64,000 bases of DNA from Bursaphelenchus xylophilus. Lineage: Eukaryota; Nematoda; Chromadorea; Rhabditida; Aphelenchoididae. The DNA lies in the NCBI GenBank assembly GCA_904066235.2, contig CAJFCV020000001.1, positions 4,836,001-4,900,000 of the forward strand. The letters are read 5' to 3'. The translations under genes were made by a program, and so were the position numbers. The notes below the pieces were generated by a model. The model saw nothing but the letters and a program-made list of their open reading frames with translations, ran no database searches and had not been told where the DNA came from. Of this stretch, positions 1 to 12,309 are shown piece by piece; the first letter of the stretch is position 1, and each line of letters opens with the position of its first letter.

Positions 1-1021
1 ATATTTAATATCAAGAAAAAAAGAATTCGACCGTTTTCCCCAAAAACAAAAAAAATTTATAGACAATTCAAATTATGTTACAACGAAAATTATATTTATT
101 TTAACTTTGCGTGCGTATATATAATATAATAATTATACTGTTAGCATTTGCAGGCAAACCGTGAAGTTTTCGTTGGAGAAACTGCTGTATGTACTTGAAA
201 GAGAGATACAATTAATCTTATCGAAATTCAACAGAGAGGAGCTAAGCAAAAGAAAAACAAAAAGGGAAAAGCAAAGACTTATATAATTATATCATATTAT
301 TCAGAGACTTAAAACGAACCTCATTAGAAAAAATTCTCTACATCGCTGGTCTAAAGCTGCGACTCGCACGTAAAATCACTTTTCTACGATGAAATTCGTC
401 CCGTAATGAATCAAGGAGTGTTTAGTGGGGTTTTGCGACGACTTATAGGCTTACAAGTGCAATTTCCAGGAAAGGTCCTTTAAATAAAATCCAGACATGA
501 CGACTGGCAACAAAAAACAATATTTAAGAGACAAAACTTTAGACAAAGTTACAAAAAAAAACAGAAAGCAAAAGTGGTTACGTAAGTTTGGACTGCAAAA
601 TTTCATCCATGGAATATCAAGGAAGACCAACCACACCCAAGAAGCATATCACCGAAACGTCCTGCCCGCGAAAACATATATAATATATATTATGCTCACT
701 AAAAAATTTGTCAAACAATCACCGACTGGACCATGCAGCAAGAATGCATCTTTCACAGACCAGAAAGCGACGTTTCTTTTGAAGTGACACATTTTCCTGT
801 ATTATACATTCCCTTATGTATAATAAAAAGAAAAAGGTATCAAAATAACTCAAAAATAACAAAGGAAAATATTTAAAAACAGGTCATTAGTCGAATTAAA
901 TTATTTATGATATTCAATATGCTCTAGAGTATACGAAATGTAAAATTCAATATACAAAATACAAGAATTACAGAGGTTATACCAGTTTCGAGAAATTGAC
1001 ACGTTTTTCACACAGTTTGGA
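1..1021. other. 3' flank of the acyltransferase gene, no gene seen
   Basis: This AT-rich stretch lies downstream of the minus-strand acyltransferase. A plus-strand open frame at 497-787 is Lys/Asn-rich and shows no splice signals or domain, so I do not call it a gene. Nothing else could be supported. Confidence 0.5.
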
Positions 1022-4000
1022 CTACTCTCCCTTCAGATGGAGGCCTTCTTTGGATTCCAATTCATTAACGGCTTGGGCGATGGGAACGTCGTCTTCCTGC
1101 AAAAAATAATGCCATAAAACCTTCAATTGTACAACAAAAATCCATCAGTTACATCCCCAAGGATGTCAACAATCCTTTTTGCGCTTACTTCTTGGATTTT
1201 CTTTATGAATTCAATCTCATCTGCCGAAAGTTCACCGGCAATTGATGTGGTCCGATGAAGGTATTGGTAGAACAGTTCTTTTTGGGCGTTCTTCAGCTTG
1301 TCTGGGACCTGAATCACAAATTATTTGTATACCCTCAAATCTCGAAAATCTTAAAGCTCAACCTTTCCCATCTCAGATCTACTTAATCCCTGCAAATTTC
1401 TCCCCCAACTGACCATAGTTCTCTTCAAATTTCCGTCCCATTCCAGGTCCACCAAACCTCCTTGCTGGGCAATCGCTCGCTTTACCCTCCGGGCAAAAAC
1501 CGCCGCATCTTCGCCGGGTTCCCGCTTCATCGCAGGCATATACCAAACCTGACACATAAGGGCCCAAGAAGTCATCATGGACATCAAATAAGCAAAGTAT
1601 CCCTGGGCCGAGCTGTTCCAGAACGCGTCGCCGAGACGATTGTCGTATTTCATTGCGATCGGATGGACCCAGTCCGCGACCTCGAACGAGCCTTTTTTGA
1701 ACATCATCACGGAGGTGTTGTTGATGCAAGTGCCCTCGGGGAAGATGAGAATAGGCAGTTTTCGGGGGTCTTCTACGTGCTCTCTGTAGCATTACATCAT
1801 TTAACTCAATAATACGGTAAAATTATTCCAATTTTGGCACTTCTTAGTGCAAAAAAAGATAACAAACTTCCACAAAAAATCTTGTCGACTAAAATCAACT
1901 TCAAACCTAATTTTTACCTAAAATTTTATTCTTAAAAAACTTAAAAAACATTCTAGTTTTAAGTTACTCACTTCAAAGTCCTTCTGACCGTATTCCGATC
2001 CCTGGCTTCCGTCCGATCAAACCAAATATGGTGAGCAGACCTGCTCACCGCTGTTTGGACCAGTCCCAAAATTCCTCCTTGGCGTTGTCCAATCATTGCA
2101 TATACATTATCTGTGCTCAAAATCATCACATCAATTGGACTTGTGTGATTTGCTACAACAATTCCGGATTTTGGTCGATTCTGTCTGAAAAAATCGAATT
2201 TTCAGATATCTCATGGTGTAAAAGGACCAGCAAAGCTCAATGAATCCTTACTTATCATGGAAAACAATGATGGATGAGAAAGCACGGGATAAAATTCGAG
2301 AAAACGTCAGCATACTGTACTTGTTGCAGATGATTCTGATGCTAAAACAATATAAATTTAGTCTCCTCAGCAAATTTCTGATGCCATAAAGGCTTAATTT
2401 ACTTACTTTTCATTAGGAATGAGGCCAATCCAAAGAGAATTGAAGAGCAAAAGCAAAAGTGAGATCGAGAATAAAATGAACCTCACTGGAAGCAAGACCA
2501 CGTATCTGAAGCCGACGCCGGCACCCCAAAGGGCCAAGAGCTTCCAGCTAAAACACGGGAAACCATTATTTTTTCCAAAAAGATAAAAAATTATATCGAA
2601 ATTTGGATTTTGGAAAAAAATAATGAAAATTGTAGTACAAACACAAAAAAAAATTCTGTAAATTTTCCGCAAAATTCAAAAAATCCCCCAAAGACAGCAA
2701 AAATACCCTAAATTCATCATACTGTTATGCATCAATCTCATTACATCCACTAAAAACCACAATACTAAACGAAATAGACCTTACTTTATGTGCCCATAGC
2801 CAGTTCGACTTCTGCTCAACAAATTCCACGATGGCAGCGCTGCTGCCTTAAAGCGACTGGTTACCTCATCCTCGATGATGGATTCAACTCCAGCCAGCAT
2901 AATTTCCATGGAATCATTGACGATTGTGCTTACAGTGTTCTTTTTGGGATGGGGTTCGGTCTCGCCTTCCTGATCGGTCTCGTAGTCGGATTGATGGAGT
3001 TTCCTGTCCACCGAATTGGTCCACCGGCGTTGAATGAGGTCTTAATTCGTTCGGAATGAGTTTAAAATACGATTATAATATTTTACACGTTAATTTCCAA
3101 AAATTTCTCCTCAAATACATCAAGTGTAATATAAACTTACGATGATCTGCGGCTCCCTTTGCCCTCTTTCTAGGCCTGTGCGTTTCCATCCCACCACTAC
3201 CAAACTCAGAGATTTCATCGGAAGGAACGGCTGCGGATTCATTATCCTCACAATTTTCGCATTCATCTTCCAACTGAGCTGCCCACTAAAAATGCTCAGT
3301 GTAATGCAAGTTTTCCTTATCTTTTTTGATGTATTTCGTGTCTTGTTTGTTTGTTTTTAACGCAATTTTTTCATTACGCTCTCCCGTTTTTCTCTGCCCT
3401 CAGGCGGCCCGCATTTTTTTCGTCTTCCTCGCGGTTCGAGCGAAGAGAAGACGCCCCTGCCTAGTGCAGGGGTAAATGAATACAATTTCAATATAAACCT
3501 TAAAGTCCGTTCGAATCCGCAAGGAAAAAACGGCAAGTCCGAAAGGAATTTAACGCCGGCCAAAGGTCTGTATCAGGCCCTATAAGCGCGCTATGCTTAT
3601 AGTTTTTGGATTTTATGCTGTGTGAAACGCGGAGTCTTCATTATAGCCTTGCCAACAGCTTCGAAGAAACTCTTAGACGAAAATGGACAAAGTGTTACCT
3701 TATTTTGCGCAAATGCTATTTAACGGCAATTATATGAATAAATTTTTTATTGATAAAAAAAAGACAAGGTTCGAAATAGCCTGGAATTACTTTGTAAAAA
3801 ATAATTTCACAGTATATTTTGGTCTCAAATTGAAAACTTCAATTTCCAGGATTACATTAAGGCAATTTCGATGATTTTTTTGGCAAAACGCGACTATTTT
3901 GCGCAAGTACAATAAGAAAAATAACGCTTATACTTTAAAATCGCACACATAGCGTCGAAATCCTCTTGCTTTAAGCCTGCCATTATCGAATTAACTTGAT

Positions 4001-4170
4001 CCTAAACTCCAAGAACAAAAAAAACAAAAGCTTACCGCAAATACCACCAAAAGAAGTTGAGCAGCACGCTCACGGACGCCAGTTGATATGCCAAACAGTG
4101 AGAGAATAATTACCAGTGTTACAATCACACCAATCACATATGTTAGGTATATCCATAGTAGGCTCCACAT
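1022..4170 (-). CDS. GPAT4: Glycerol-3-phosphate acyltransferase, GPAT3/4 type (ACL-4/ACL-5-like)
   Basis: This ER membrane enzyme acylates glycerol-3-phosphate in glycerolipid synthesis. Nine exons keep frame: 4170-4036, 3285-3141, 3040-2785, 2547-2407, 2341-2252, 2184-1972, 1783-1363, 1308-1153 and 1096-1022, giving about 543 residues. Residues 5-30 form an N-terminal membrane segment. The conserved IIEDEVTSRF and SWNLLSR motifs follow, then two hydrophobic segments around 185-225. The catalytic acyltransferase motif NHTSPID is at 268-274 and the substrate-binding block FPEGTCIN begins at 341, followed by NTSVMMFKKGSFEV and GDAFWNSS, which are hallmarks of GPAT3/4 rather than AGPAT1/2. The start chosen is the first ATG of a hydrophobic exon whose donor phase fits exon 2. 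The family assignment is firm; which nematode paralogue it is remains open. Confidence 0.95.
3400..3660. other. GC-richer, hairpin-rich block inside GPAT intron 1
   Basis: The first acyltransferase intron (3286-4035) is unusually GC-rich here. It holds several perfect short stems: CGTCTTC/GAAGACG, CCCCTGC/GCAGGGG around a CTAGT loop, and CTATAAGC/GCTTATAG. A GTTCGAATCC motif resembling a pol III B box is at about 3512. I cannot match it to a known RNA family. It could be a structured RNA or the decayed end of a mobile element. Confidence 0.35.
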
Positions 4171-6298
4171 CTAAAACAGGGTTAAATTTTAGAAAAATAA
4201 TCGATGCGAACCGCAAGATAAGAGAAGTAAACAGTTGAAGAAACACTTTGAGACCTTTTAGATCGGCTTGGAGGGTAAAATAGCAAATATTTTAGCATGG
4301 ACATGGCCAAGTATAATATGATTGGTAAAACAGGTCGGAAAATAACTAAAATTACGCTGGAGAGGCGTAAAATGAAAGAACACAGCCCGCCCAATTAAGT
4401 TGATATGTCTAGACAATGTCATGTCTTCGAAAAGGTTTGTTTTCAATTAAAACGAGGCAAAACAACACTTTCTGATATAATCCATGGAAAAATTTTACTA
4501 TTGTTGCAGAAATTGCAGAATCTGGCAAAAAAATAAAGAATATGATGTAATTCGATGACGACAGCCAGAACACATCAGTTTCTAGGCAAAAGTATCCAAA
4601 TTTAGCTCTAATATCAAATCAAGACACTAATGTCCGCTAAAATACCTAAAAAACACGTAACTTCGCTGTAATTCGATGTCAAATAAGTAATGAACACATT
4701 AGCCACCTAAAAAAAGGCAGAAGAAAGCAAAAAATCGATGAGGTTATCAAAAAATATTCATTTCTCGTCCTCAAAGTGCCCTCAAAACTCTCGACGAGCA
4801 AATGTTTGGGAAAAAAAAGATTTTTCGAAAGAAAACAAAAGTTGATTGGAAAAAAGGGTAAAGAGTGAGGAAGAACGAACGATTTCGATCAAGATGAACG
4901 ACGAACCTTTTTGATAACGCAAAATTACGTGAGATTTTTTTGGAAAATAATTTTCCGCAACAGAAAATCCAAAAATTTCGTCAGTGATGACGGAATTCTT
5001 AGGCTTTTTCGATGAAAAAGTTTTGATGACATTCATTGGACCTGAAAAACAGATATTATAGAATTGTCGAAAAGCTCGGCTTCCACACAGGAATCACACA
5101 ACAAATATGGCGTCATGAAACGATCACTACAGAAGTTATAGTACGACGAGAACAACTTTATGCAACAAGCGGGTCTAGAAGGGGGTCTTTTATAAAAAGA
5201 AACCCGGGAAATTAGAGCAATGTGCAAAGTACGGGAGAAAAAAAGGGTTTAATAAACTTGGTCAAGCCTTTTTTAACCTTTTAGATCCGAAAAATCCAAA
5301 AAGCTATCCTGAAGAAAAAAATTTGTCATAGATAATACGTTTGATGACTCGGAGTCAAAAAAAAAAATGGAAATGGTATAAAAAACAACCCCCATCGATC
5401 AGGAGAGTGTGTTCCGAAAATGCTCTTGATAAGTACTGGACTTTTTCTGAAAACGGAGAAATCGTTTCTGTAGGAGCACAAATAAAATTGATAAAAAGTC
5501 ACGTCTTGGATACGATTTGCCGACGTTACAACGAAAAGTCAATGGGATAAAAAATTGTTTTGCAGCTAACCCTAGGAATTACTGTCACTTTAAAGTACAT
5601 TCAAAACACAGGCGATGCTTGTCGACCACGTATCAATTCCTGAAAGTTTTAGCTTATCTTTTGCTAAGTCACCCATGATTTTCAGCGATAGAGAAAGATA
5701 GAGTAAAGTATTGATAAAAAAGAAAAATGTATTATAAGTTTAAGAATTCGTTTGGAGAAATCATATATCAGCCAAAAAATCGTATATTTTAGTGTAAAAA
5801 AGTCTTGTGTTTTGTACAAATACGTAAGTTGGCTTAGAGATTTCGTATTTTCCGTATTTTCTCTGCTTAAGACCTGCGGTTGTTTATGCAAAGTGCAAGT
5901 TGAAAGAGTTGTATACATGTTCTAAAAAGACTAGTTTAAATTTGAGCCGAGTTTCAAGGAAATCTCACATCAGCATTTTTTCGAGTCATCATTTTTTTAA
6001 TTTCTGCATTTCCAATCGTTTCAATTCAAAAATAATTTATTTTTTGTGAGATAGACATGCAATCTAGATATATGTATGATACAAAATTTACAACGTATTC
6101 CTTGACTTTCGAGGTTATTCGACAAATAAATTAGATATGTCTGCACAAATTCGAGTTTAAAATATCTTGTCCATCTTGTTCTCTCGTCCATTTTTCCCAC
6201 ATCAAATCATAAAATCAGCTGTTTGGAAGAGCGTTGAACTGGTCTTAAAGTTCAATTTCCTCTCCATTCTCTTCAAGTTGCCCTTTCTTTTCCGACCC
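4171..6298. other. Intergenic region, no supported gene
   Basis: About 2.1 kb lie between the 5' end of the acyltransferase gene and the 3' end of the DNA-binding protein gene. Short open frames such as 5341-5550 are Lys-rich and lack splice context or domains. I see no RNA gene or repeat here. Confidence 0.5.
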
Positions 6299-7878
6299 TC
6301 AAATTGTCCGTTTTCGTTTTGCGGCCGGCGTTTTGCGACGGAGCTCGGGGAAGCGGCGGTAGAAGCCGTGGATCGGGGGCTGGGGCTGGCCCAGCAGCTC
6401 GCCCGCCAATTCCTTCAGGCCGGATGCCCAGTCGGATCCGATTTCGGCGCCGCACATGGATTCGGATTCCGTGTCCGAATGGGATTCGGCTGAAAAAAAA
6501 CGTTATTGGTTATGATTTTGAAAGGGTTTTGGGAGGGTTTAGAAAAAGGGCTTGGAACGTATTGGGTCGAAATGTTTCATTTTTTTACGTTTTTTCTATG
6601 CGATATACGACATTTTTGTTTTTTTGTTTTTTTTTTTTTTTTTGAAAATTTCATGACTAAACAAAGATTGAAAATTTTGCGATTGGCTATACAGAAAATG
6701 TACTAAATTACCTACAAGACGTTTTTATTTATTTCATACTTACTTTCCGTCAACGAGTTCCTGCTCTCCCTCCAGCCCTTCTCATTTTCCAGTTGATATC
6801 TCCGCTTAAAATTTGCCAACCATCTTTCGCTGAATTGCCCCTTCGAATTATCAAACTTGACTTCGTTTGCCAACTTCTTGGCCGTCTCTCTGAGCCATTG
6901 GTTGTTCTTGAAGTCCTCTTCCTTTCCATAAATTTCGAATAATTTCTCTTCCACCTCCGGAAAGTGCGGCTTCCTCCCAGACCTTCCAGATTTCATGGAT
7001 CCCGGTCGACTTTGTCGTATATTCTCGGCTCGTTGAAGCCATCCGTTCAGCATTGACTTTGTGATTTGGAATTGCTTACAAGTCCGGTATTTATTGCGGC
7101 CATTTTCGTTATAATGGTTTATGACCATCAGTTTGAACTCCCTCGGATAAGAGAGCCGACTGCCTTGAGATTTGGGCTTTTTAGAGAGCTGGTCGATTCT
7201 TGGGGTAGAGCACTGGGGAAGGTAGATTGAATGTGGCGCAGTTTTCAAGTCCGCTGAGGCAAAATCCAGATGCTTCGGCGCAAAATCGGGACTTTTCGCA
7301 CAATTTTGGCCAATTTGACGACTTTGTAAAATTTCGTTTGCCATAACGGTAGATGTCGATGGGGTAGGATAGAAATGGGTTATACTACAGTGCCTGCTCC
7401 CGATTTCAGTTGTAGAAAGTGTTGTATTCCCAACCAAGTTTTCCTTCGAAAAAATGGGATTTTTTCCAAAACTTGGGGAAATTTGATGTCCTTGGTAAAT
7501 ATTGCTTGCTATACCGGAAGATGACGAAGTAGCGGTTCCACAAGTAGCCCCGTTGTTTACTGTACCAGTAGTTGCAGCATTAGAAAATTTCATACTGCCA
7601 TTTGAACTGTGACCAAAGTTATGAGCATTCAAAGTTGAGCCACCCGACATGTTTAACATGGCCTGAGTTAGTGATTGAAGAGCCAGTAAAGAGGCGTTAC
7701 TGGCAGGTACTGTCAAATTACTCATGTTGCTTTGTAGAGGGTTTGCCGGTGCATATAGCTGCAAATTGGCCCGTTGACTCAGCTGGCTGGACAGTTGAGC
7801 TAGTTGAAACAAAAGTTGAGCGGTTGGATTTATTGGAACCGGCTTTGGTAGATAGGGGGTGAAGAAGTCTGATGACAT
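6299..7878 (-). CDS. Brinker-type / CENP-B HTH DNA-binding protein
   Basis: Likely a nuclear sequence-specific DNA-binding protein. There are two coding exons, 7878-6744 and 6489-6299 (441 residues), joined in frame across a GTAAGT...TTCAG intron. Residues 1-235 are low-complexity, rich in Ser, Thr, Asn and Gln. Residues 242-290 resemble the Brinker DNA-binding domain, with PREFKLMVINHYNE, an Arg/Lys-rich turn and a GWLQRAENIR helix. Residues 300-360 look like a CENP-B-type helix-turn-helix as in pogo/Tigger-derived proteins. The second exon adds an acidic ESHSDTESES stretch and ends in KRKR, a likely nuclear signal. The ATG follows TTTTCAG directly, so the 5' end is probably trans-spliced or has an upstream non-coding exon. 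No DDE transposase domain is seen, which fits a domesticated HTH. The domain pair is fairly sure; its target is unknown. Confidence 0.8.
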
Positions 7879-9864
7879 CTGAAAACAGAAATCATCAAGT
7901 GTGCTCCGATAGATTTAGTGACGTAAAAACATGTATAAGAAACTCAGGTTAGACGAAAAAATTTGAAGTAAGCTTCGGCTGAGAAATGCAGGTAAGAAAT
8001 CACGCAAAATTAGGAGATTCGGTCAGAGAGCAAACATAACATTTTTCGACTAGGCATGTTTACGCTGGCACTTACGCAGGTCAAAAAGGATATCGATTTT
8101 TTGCCTAAAATTACAAAACACGACCGTTTTCGACAAGTGTTCAACTATTCTGCAAAGCGTGAGTAAATATTTCGCATTTCCTTGCCACCTCAATTTGAGC
8201 GATGCTTCATCAAAACTGACTCTTTGAACTTGGCGAACTTCCCTACAAACCAAGATTCCAAAAAATAAAGAAAGACTGTTAAGTCGCCAGCCAGTAGAAT
8301 AGAAAAGTACGAAGGATGCGGAACAAATAATAATCTGTATATACGTCCACGACTAATTATGCGGTCTATAAACCGAGTCTGCAAGTCGCACCCGATACTT
8401 AGAAATGTATCGTAAATAACGAACATTACTATGTGCGAAATGAAACGTCAAGAAAATGTAATGTTTTCGAAAGTTGTAAGGAGAGTGCAATACAGTAAGG
8501 GGATGTTGAAGATCAAAAATCATGGATTGAAGTTCAGAAAAAAAAACAAAATATTTGTCCTTAAAATGCAAACAAGGTTGGACATTAAAAAAGAAAACTT
8601 CAGCGAAACCTCTGTACGACAAACCATGGAACAAAATGGGGTTCAAATTTTTCATTACGTACGGCGTCCGTCTGTCGGGAAAACCACGTGAATTCGTCGT
8701 GCCTTGGAAGCTCCGATAATCGCTCTGCGACGGCTAGCCGTGGCTCGGGATTTTTTCGGCGAGGCGAGACATTTTGCTGCGAGGAATCCACATTATTTTC
8801 CAGACATACGGCAGAACTTCTCTTCTTTTACTGTCTCTCTCAATTTTTTTCCTCACTTTGTTCCTAACTTTCAAAGATTGTTGGACATCTTCAAGCACTA
8901 GGTCAAAAAACATCAACTTTGGATCAGTAGAAAATTTTGCAGCAAAAATTTTGTGTCGGAACATGCAAAAAAGTAGCAAATTTCTTAATTCGCAAGTCGA
9001 AAAATCATGGTTTCATATGGGGAAGATTTTTAAGCGGAAGTTTTAATCCGCGCTTTCCAACTGCAGCCGAGATCGAGAGAACAAGCGAAATTTGAATAAT
9101 CGGCCAACGCAAGGCCATACCAGTAACATCTAATAAAACAACCCATTTTTTTGAATCCTAGTACTTCGCTGAGCACAGGTTCTCCATAAACTTTCACTGT
9201 AACGTCCATTTCTCCTGCAGCCCTTTCGAAAACAAGGCCCTGCAGCAAACAAACCCCTCCTCTATAAAAAGGAATCACAAAAGTTAAAATTTGTGTTTTT
9301 TCTCGCGCACTTACCCTGTTATTAGATCAGTCCGCCCTTCGCCCGCCCCCCATATTATTTTCGTTTTTGCTCACGCAGTAAATTTACTGTCGCGGTAAAT
9401 CGCGGCGGCTGGCACTGGGCGCCACATTCTCGCGAGAGTCTTTATAAAATTTTTTGCGCGAATTTTCCCCTGAAGGTCGTTCTTATGTAACACCACCACG
9501 TAAAAGGGAAGGAAGGAAAAGTTGAAGGAGAAATTGAAAAGATTCGGAAGAGAAAATACATTCCTTTCGTACAAAACATGTGGGGTCTAAAGTCCCGTGG
9601 TACTGTAAAGGTCAAACTTTTTGTGGGCGCAGGGTACCTCCGGATGTCTCCGACATTGTAATGGGCTCATGATCGCCGCAATTTTGGAACAGAGCGTGCA
9701 AAAAATCCCGAAAAAGAATGAATGAGCACGGGTAATTGGTTATGGTAAAGTGAGAGTGGAAAGTAAATTAGGGCACAAGGCGTATTGAAAAGGTTATTTC
9801 GACCTTAAAGACGTACCATTAGGTAACTTTGTGATTTCGATTAATACCCAATTATGAAAAAAAA
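7879..9864. other. Intergenic region with two weak exon-like fragments
   Basis: No full gene is supported. A minus-strand frame at 8253-8050 contains KYLLTLCRIVEHLS followed by KTVVFCNFRQKIDIL, which resembles motif IV of the second RecA lobe of a DEAD-box helicase. Two minus-strand blocks near 9339-9292 and 9266-9121 are joined in phase by GTAAGT and TTTTTATAG signals but match no family I know. Both may be pseudogene remnants. Confidence 0.3.
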
Positions 9865-11047
9865 TCTGACAAGGGAATGGTCCCAACGATCCGTGGGATC
9901 CACAAATGAAACCTAGATATTCAGAAAGAGCAGGTAAAATTTAGTAGGAATCCGTTTTTTCTACTTGCCGAATAAGTCTGTGCGACGAGAAATATCGACG
10001 AAAAGATCCGACCAAAAAATCGAAAGAGAGAAAAGAAAAACCGAAAGGCCTTGGAAGGCGTCACCAAATAGTCTAGTGGAAAAAGTTCCACGCACAAATC
10101 TTTTGGGGGAGGGAGGCTTTGGAGGTTCGATTCCACCCGGAGCGGAAATCTCCGGCTTTTGAACCTACGTGTTCATTGCTGTATCCTACAGTCTTAAAAA
10201 ATTTTTTTTTTGTTTGTCGACCTTTTCTACAGGGTTTGCTGCAAAATTTTATGAAAAGTTGACATTTCGGTAATATTTCTGATAAGCCCGATGTCGACAT
10301 ACTGGTATTTTCAAGACACTTCTACTCGATTCTGGAAGGTTTTATAGGATCTTGCAGATCTTTTTCGGTTTCCCAAAAAGGATGTTGCCAAAATCTCACC
10401 TTTTCATAAAATTTTGCAAGAAAAGTTGAAAAGAGAATTTTTGGGTCCTTGCGTCAGCGTGTAGTAGACCGCGTGAATATTTACGAAAAAATCGATTTTG
10501 AGTTTTTTTTGGTTAAAAATGGCCGTGGACACGTGTTTAACCAGTGCCCAGATTATTTTTCTCAAATTCTGCCCAGAAGGTATAAATCTGCATAAATTTG
10601 TCTTCTTTGGAACGGATCTGGTGGTATCATAAAAAGAGGTAATGGCCAGAGATTTCCACTGCTCCGATGCAACAAACCCTGTAAAGCGGGTCAATAAACA
10701 AAAAAAGTTTTTTATATGACTGTAGGATACAGCAATGAACATGTAGGTTCAAAAGCCGGAGATATCCGCTCCGCGTGGACTCGAACCTCCAAAGCCTCCC
10801 TCCCCCAAAAGATTTGTGCGTGGAACTTTTTCCACTAGACTATTTGGTGACGCCTTCCAAGGCCTTTCGGTTTTTCTTTTCTCTCTTTCGAGTTTTTGGT
10901 CGGATCTTTTCGTCGATATTTCTCGTCGCACAGACTTATTCGGCAAGTAGAAAAAACGGATTCCTACTAAATTTTACCTGCTCTTTCAGAATATCAAGGT
11001 TTCATCTGCGGATCCCACGGATCGTTGGGACCATTCCCTTGTGAGAA
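9865..11047. mobile_element. Foldback element with about 376-bp inverted arms
   Basis: The arms 9865-10240 and 10671-11047 are near-identical reverse complements around a spacer of about 430 bp. Outer ends read ACAAGGGAATGGTCCCAACG on the left, with the complement on the right. Matching inner ends continue through the GTAGGATACAGCAATGAAC and CAGGGTTTG motifs. There is no transposase frame, so it is non-autonomous. I could not define a clear target-site duplication. Each arm contains a tRNA-like pair of pol III promoter boxes, listed separately. Confidence 0.85.
10061..10150 (+). other. tRNA-like A and B boxes in left foldback arm
   Basis: TAGTCTAGTGG at 10069 fits a tRNA A box, and GGTTCGATTCC about 55 nt downstream fits a B box. 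The spacing suits a long-variable-arm tRNA, but no clean cloverleaf can be folded. The right arm carries the same block reversed at about 10767-10853, where the B box reads GGTTCGAGTCC. Both copies keep the consensus although they differ in sequence. This may be a tRNA-derived SINE-like segment captured by the foldback. Confidence 0.45.
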
Positions 11048-12309
11048 ATATTCGGGATATTTAGGTTGTGAATTGCAGAAACCATCGACACTTACAATTT
11101 TTGCCATTTTGAATTTGAAGGTCTACTAGAAAAAGGTGCACAAAGGCCTACAAAGAATATTGTTCCAAGCGACACCCAAAGTTCTCGCCAGTCAACGTTT
11201 TTTTCATCCACTTTCTCGCGCCACAACAATCATAGAATCACTCACTTTCGCGTCAAAACTCGCAAAAAAACTCAAGCACAATTTTGAAGCTAAAAACTGT
11301 AAATTCAAGCTTTGGCCAAGCTAAGCGCCCTTGATTTTCGCCGAGACATTCCATACCTCACGTTTACATGTACACTGGTAGAAACCACATTCGACTGCAT
11401 CAAGTTCAAATAATAACTTGATTTAAATAGTCTCTCGCGTGCCAAGATAGTCGAATATGTACGTAATAGTATATTTGGGCAAGGCAAGCAAATTGTAGGC
11501 CAGAATTAACAGAACTTGAAAAGTTGACTTTGTAGAACATGTAGGCGAAAATGAAAGTAATGGGATAAAGGTGTGACTCTCCGTTTTTCTTCAAATTTCA
11601 CATTCATAGTACTTATACATACCACGCAATAATTCCCAAAGGTTTCAGCTCTTGATTGCACACGCAGCTGAAATATTGAACATTATTTGTTTTGATCCAT
11701 TATCGTCGTATCTTAAAATTCCCCCCAGATTGTGTCGATGTCAAAACATTTTTTCTTCAGTATGATCAGTTACAGTCTCGCCCATAAGGCACTTTCCTTA
11801 TTTTCGCAAAAGCGAAACGAGCCCGAATCAGCTGAAGGTCAACGACCGGCTCAGCTTCCGTTCACAATTCATTTTTTTCCGTTGACCATTCCAATGAAAA
11901 CTCAGGCTTTGAAAACACGAAATGGTACGGAGAAGGACCGATCTTTACAACGATAAGAAAAAACAACCGGGTTCTGATGCAACGAACATTGGAAAAACAC
12001 ATCGGACATCTGATACTATCCATACCATTTTGATAAGAAATTAATTTATCGTAAAAGTGTCAAAATCTAAAGAAATGTAGATATTTCTGGAATTTTACAT
12101 CACCTACCCTCAGGATCTTTTCGGTAAATTATTTTTCCGTGACCCTCATTCATTCGTCTCGCCACGAAAACAAACCGTTTCAGTTTCCTTGGCATTCCGC
12201 ATCAAGCGAAGAATATTTCTTTTTTCCAATTCTCGCGAAAGACAAAAAGGTCGATAACAAGAGTGATGGACTGACTCTCGGGCCAAAGACCGAGCATTTC
12301 GAACCACAA
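11048..12309. other. 5' flank of the APC homologue
   Basis: No independent gene is supported. An open frame runs in phase with the APC coding exon from 12139. An acceptor CGTTTCAG ends at 12183 and could serve cis- or trans-splicing. A plus-strand frame at 11732-11956 (Glu, Arg and Pro-rich) might be an upstream exon but cannot be joined with confidence. Confidence 0.4.

Noticed and set aside
497..787. Plus-strand 96-residue frame
   Set aside because: Asn/Lys-rich, no domain, no splice sites, typical of AT-rich non-coding sequence.
5240..5270. GGGTTTAATAAACTTGG as a possible spliced-leader RNA
   Set aside because: It resembles the start of a nematode SL only over a few bases, with no donor site, Sm site or stem structure after it.
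6167..6645. Plus-strand open frames opposite the Brinker-like gene's last exon
   Set aside because: They mirror the GC-richer coding exon on the minus strand, which has the better splice signals, NLS and stop.
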